Assembly: GCF_026262505.1 (NCBI RefSeq)
Contig: NC_067204.1
Coordinates: 18,454,165 to 18,518,164 of the forward strand
Reading direction: 5' to 3'
Source of the DNA: Trichomonas vaginalis G3
Lineage: Eukaryota; Parabasalia; Trichomonadida; Trichomonadidae
DNA length: 64,000 bases
The notes beneath the pieces are model-generated. The model searched no databases and was not told the DNA's origin. It saw only the letters and a list, made by a program, of their open reading frames with translations. Both the position numbers and the translations under genes were made by a program. Every line of letters begins with the position of its first letter. The first letter of the stretch is position 1. Below, piece by piece: positions 60,162 to 64,000 of this stretch.

Positions 60162-60613
60162 ATGTCTAGCGATTTCGCTATCTATATTCGAGACAAGCTT
60201 TTCGACAGCAAAACATCTGTCGACCATAAAATCTTACATAGTGTAAACAAGAAAGGGGAATTTGTTCTAAAGTTCTGTTTCTGGGAATATGACAAGAACC
60301 ATAAAACATTAAGCAGAGCAGTCTTAAATTTGTCAATGACAGACTTGTTGACAGAGATGACGCCGATTGGAGAGATGAAGTCCAACAAAACTTCTTTAGA
60401 ATGCAAAGAAGACACATGCGCTGTTCTTGAAGATGAAATAGAAAACAGAATAGAAGAGCTATTAAATGACAAAGCACTTTTACAAAATATGGTTCTGAGA
60501 AGTTTGACATAACTCCACCAGAAAAGAAGAGAAGAAAAGAAAGAAAGAAAGAAAAGAAAGTAGAAGAAGAGAAAGAAGAACCAGAGCCAGAGAAAAAGAA
60601 ATTTGACATGTAA
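60162..60613 (+). pseudogene. MSSDF gene (C), about one break
   Basis: Starts MSSDFAIYIRDKLFDSKTSV; longest open stretch of this gene in the window, 116 residues, helical with an acidic ENRIEELLNDKALL segment. Confidence 0.5.
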
Positions 60614-60632
60614 AAATAAAATTTTATTTTTA
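60611..60632. terminator. 22-bp perfect palindrome with both stop codons (C)
   Basis: Same as 42109-42130 in reverse orientation. Confidence 0.65.
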
Positions 60633-61046
60633 GAACATTTCTGGGTCAATGTCAATGTTCTCTTCCTCTTTAGGAGCAAACACTGCTTAGACTCTAAAAT
60701 CTTTTTACCCAATTTACCTTGAACTTCTACAACTTAGACTCATAATATTCATAGTCGTCTGTCTTTCTTTGGTTCATAAGGTATAACAAGTTTGTATGCT
60801 TTGCCTTCTTTAAGGTTTGAGAACCTTCTGTCAAAATTTCTTTGACTGTAACAAACCTTCTATGTCTAAGTCTTCAAATTTCGCACCATTTTTAGTCACA
60901 ATAGCAAACTTAACTGGTTCGATGTTCCAAACTTTGCTGAATGAAGACTTTTCAAAATGGTAGAAGTAAACATTCAAATATGTGAATGGGTCTAGTTCTT
61001 CTTTAAGTCCTGACAATGTACTTGTTGACTGAATGAATTTTGTCAT
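60630..61046 (-). pseudogene. MTKF gene (C), broken
   Basis: Same gene as 41690-42111. Confidence 0.5.
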
Positions 61047-61083
61047 CTTTTCTATCGGATAAAAAAATATTTTTTTTTAAAAT

Positions 61084-62310
61084 TTACTCAGAAAAATTTT
61101 TCTTTTGTATACACCATTCTGTACGTCTAAAAGATTTTGACATTTGCCAAGAATGTTCGTTTAGACGCTGTCATATAACCATATTCTTGACAATATTGTT
61201 TATACGAATCGTACAATGACCTTTCATCTAAACACTCAAAGTCAGTTCATCTATGAACAGTTCATATACACTCTTGTTTGCTTCTAAATGTTTGTCTCTC
61301 TTCGGTATGTGGAATTTGTCTTGGATTGAACTTTGAAATATCTAATGTCATGAAATATGAGAACAAGTGGTTGTAAAAGTCAGATGTCAAAGTTTCTGCT
61401 AAAGCGTCAAAATATTCTGTATCTTGCATATGAGAATCTGACGTTCTGACAACTACATATCTTCTGTCAGAACTTTCTAACTTCATCGGAACAGCATTGT
61501 TTGAAACCATAATGAAGTTTGCAACATTTTCACAAACTCTTTGGTCTTTATACTTTCTTTCAACAACTCCAACTTTGTCTGTTATAAGACTCTTCAAAGC
61601 ATCCGAGTTTAAAACTTTGTTGTATCTATACTTTGAAGTTCGTTACATACTATAAGTTTCATATTCTCTATTGAGGAGTTAAACTTGCCACAGATGTTTT
61701 CTAAGTTTGTCATATTAGGATTCGAATAACCTTCTAACAGTTTGCATAAATATCTGTAAAGAATGTGTTCTTACCTGTTCCTTGTTTTCCAATTATAATG
61801 AGAGCAGTTTCATTTTTAGCACTTGGATGTTGTAAGATGTTTGCAAACCAACATAAGATATACTCATAGACTCTTTCGTTTCCATTGCATATAATTTCTT
61901 TGACATGGTCTAACCAAGCTTCTATAAATTTTCTTTCCATTTACTTGTTCGTATTTATATCCAGTGAAGATAGAATAGAAGTTTGGAGATGGTGTATAGA
62001 ACTTTATACCACGAACTGAAAAATCTTCAAGTTTTGACAATAAGATATCCCAAGCATCTAACATCTTCATACCAACTTGTACGACTTTTATTTTCTTAAG
62101 TTTCTGTCTACATTCTTGTTCAGACACTATTGTTGCTCTTGGTTTGTTAAAGACAACATCCCATTCTTTCATAACATAACATTCTGGGGCAGAGTCGACA
62201 TAAATGACTAAACGTTTCAAATTCTCGACTGCTTTGTTATAGTCTCTAAATGGACACATATTTCTGAATGCTTGGAAGTCATAAAAATCTGAAACATCTA
62301 TTCTGTACAT
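61084..62310 (-). pseudogene. SF3 helicase (C), broken
   Basis: Same gene as 40418-41653, with Walker A and motif C stretches visible; about five breaks. Confidence 0.75.
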
Positions 62311-62336
62311 TTTTATAAAAAAAAAAAATATTTTTT

Positions 62337-63137
62337 TTATTCTTGACTTTGTTGTTCTTGTTCATTTGTTGCATTTGTTGTTCTTGAGCTATTTGTTTGT
62401 TGAAGTTGTTCTTGTAGTACAATACTTTCACCAGTTGCATCTTCCAATTCGAAACTTTCTGCCGTCATTGACAAATACATAGGACATAAAAGTTTTACAG
62501 GAACAAAGTTTGCGTCAACTAATGTCAAGTTATACTTGCTAAAGTGTTTGAGTTCACTAAGGTGAAAATTCTGCATTCGAATGAACAATAGGCAAACCAG
62601 CAGAGAAAGTATTGTTTATACGCATAAGTATCTTTTGGTCATAATAGTTTCTGTCGACATTCGAATAACACTTTGAACCTAAGTTTGAAACAATATATAA
62701 AATAGGTGTACTTAAAGTCAATGGAACAGACATTCCTTGTATGACACCTTTTCCTGTTATAGGAAACTGTTGGTAGTAAAAACCAGATATAAGTTTTGTA
62801 TTATAGCTCATATCGTTTATACTAAACTCAGTCGGACATCCAAACATAATGAAACCTGCTCTAGTTGCAGCACATGTTACACCCGTACTTAAAGTATTAA
62901 ATAAGTCAACAAAACCTGTTGGTGGTATATCTGAGTAAGTATCTTCAAAGGAGTATTTTTTACCATTCACAACAATAAAGTCTTCTGGTGTCAAAAGAGC
63001 AAAACAGGCTTTAGTCGTCATTGTGTTTAAGGTTAGTTTACAATATCGTCTTTGAGGACTTTGTAAGTTTGTTGTTATAGAATTATATGACTCAGGGTTT
63101 TTAGTCGTAATAGTATAAACCATTATGTCTTCTGCAT
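62337..63137 (-). pseudogene. Minor capsid/penton candidate AEDI (C), broken
   Basis: Same gene as 39584-40389; most of the strand-rich body is open. Confidence 0.5.
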
Positions 63138-63141
63138 TTAC

Positions 63142-63723
63142 TTAGCAAATAAATTTTAATGAAATGTTGTGGTCGTCAAATATTTTTATAACGTCTGGGA
63201 AACTATATTTTAAGTTCAACGTTTCACCTCCTTTCATAACGTATATCTTGTCAATGACATTATATGAAACACCACAGCAACTAATGTCGGGTTCTATTTC
63301 TTTGATGTTTATATCGTCTGCCTCTGTCAAAAGTTTCAATAGTTCTTTCAAAACTTCATGAGGTGCAATGACATATGAGTTCACTTTTACAGGGTTGTGT
63401 TCGACCAAGTTTAACATTATACCTAAAGCTTGACAAATCTTCTCCTGAGTTTTAAGTTTGTCTTTCAGTTGTTGGTAGTCATTTCGAATATCTGCAACAG
63501 AACTTAAGTCTCTGCTAACTTCAGGATATGTTGGTTGTTCTTTTACAGGAACTATTGTTATACCATCTTCGTCTTAGTATGGTTTCCCCACTTCAACATC
63601 TCTGTCTTTGACATTGACAACAACACTTTGACTGTTTGTTTGAGTTGGTGAATTTAACTTCACATCTGCCACCGCCATTAAACCTTTTGAAACACTTACG
63701 CTTCTATTTTTCGGAAATGACAT
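63142..63723 (-). pseudogene. SFPKN gene (C), about two breaks
   Basis: Same gene as 38757-39340. Confidence 0.5.
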
Positions 63724-63741
63724 TTTACTTAGAATAAAAAG
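63724..63741. promoter_or_regulatory. 18-bp spacer, SFPKN/MDVFEY (C)
   Basis: Complement of CTTTTTATTCTAAGTAAA between diverging starts. Confidence 0.6.
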
Positions 63742-64000
63742 ATGGACGTATTCGGATATCTCTTCGAATTGAAGCAAAACAAAGTTTACACACACAAACA
63801 ATACAAATACATTGACAGAATAGTTCTTTATACAAACAATGGAAAATGTTATAGAATAGCAATATTTGCTGAACCAAAATATTTTCATAAAGCAAAGAAA
63901 GTTGGTATAACTGAAATGGTGAAAGTTCTTGAAGCAGACAAAAATATAACTTCAAAACTGACCGATATTTCTAAAGGTAAGTTTATAATACAATATTATG
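63742..64000 (+). CDS. Small antisense gene MDVFEY (C), cut by window edge
   Basis: Begins with an ATG for MDVFGYLFELKQNKVYTHKQ-type sequence and runs off the window; open as far as seen. Confidence 0.55.
   Translation, partial: MDVFGYLFELKQNKVYTHKQYKYIDRIVLYTNNGKCYRIAIFAEPKYFHKAKKVGITEMVKVLEADKNITSKLTDISKGKFIIQYY

Larger units (their letters stand above)
58356..64000 (-). mobile_element. Polinton C, right part (reversed, runs off the window)
   Basis: From the interrupted array through a KilA-N fragment, ATPase, MSSDF, MTKF, helicase, AEDI, SFPKN to MDVFEY, in exact reverse of the A/B order. About ten breaks in the visible part; the capsid end lies beyond 64000. Confidence 0.85.

Noticed and set aside
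1-64000. tRNA, rRNA or spliceosomal RNA genes
   Set aside because: No cloverleaf-type or conserved rRNA sequence recognised in the parts I read closely; a covariance-model scan would be needed to exclude small ones.

Overview
The window is AT-rich eukaryotic DNA dominated by Polinton/Maverick elements. Genes are intronless and tightly packed, stop codons are usually followed by A (TAAA-type ends), and gene content (protein-primed PolB, retroviral-type integrase, packaging ATPase, superfamily 3 helicase, capsid-like proteins, KilA-N proteins, Dam-type methylase, tail-fibre-like protein) resembles the very abundant Polintons of parabasalids. Trichomonas vaginalis or a close relative is my best guess. 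That is inference from composition and family content; no ribosomal RNA or diagnostic host gene is present.

Layout. 1-1748 is host-like flank, poor in genes but rich in strong stem-loops. Polinton A (1749-29546, about 27.8 kb) is bounded by short inverted ends with A/T homopolymer tips. It carries a 3.75 kb tandem duplication of its capsid-helicase segment and a more GC-rich accessory island (17.55-21.1 kb). 29547-29868 is a short non-Polinton stretch with the 3' end of an open frame. Polinton C is a reversed element visible in two parts (29869-33376 and 58356-64000), because Polinton B (33377-58349, about 25 kb) sits inside it with a 6-bp target duplication, tttttc. C continues past the right edge of the window.

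Shared gene plan (A/B orientation). Left end; long coiled-coil protein; major capsid candidate; small antisense gene; three or four unknown or virion genes; SF3 helicase; unknown gene; antisense unknown gene; packaging ATPase; a variable zone (KilA-N genes, repeat blocks, an unknown 305-residue protein, HNH nucleases, accessory island); PolB (-); three small virion-like genes (-); integrase (+); fibre-like protein (-); penton-like candidate (+); small amphipathic protein, small virion-like gene, single-pass membrane protein and Dam methylase (all -); right end. A and B are nearly identical where they align, so both look young. All three elements have broken genes (A most, roughly twenty or more breaks, mainly in the duplicated segment; B roughly ten; the visible part of C roughly ten), yet PolB, integrase, methylase and several small genes remain open in both A and B.

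The most unusual feature is a divergent control region filled by a strictly 22-bp-periodic array of palindromic units around a central palindrome. It occurs in A (4+4 units), B (9+8 units) and C (remnant), with different unit sequences but the same architecture. In B it lies in a 0.56 kb insert flanked by 7-bp direct repeats, keeping only the first codons of the two divergent genes. Other notable architecture: 18-bp near-palindromic spacers between divergent gene pairs; a 22-bp palindrome holding the stop codons of two convergent genes; terminal hairpins with compensated stems; 118-bp inverted repeats around one gene in B; and twin HNH genes bracketing PolB in B.
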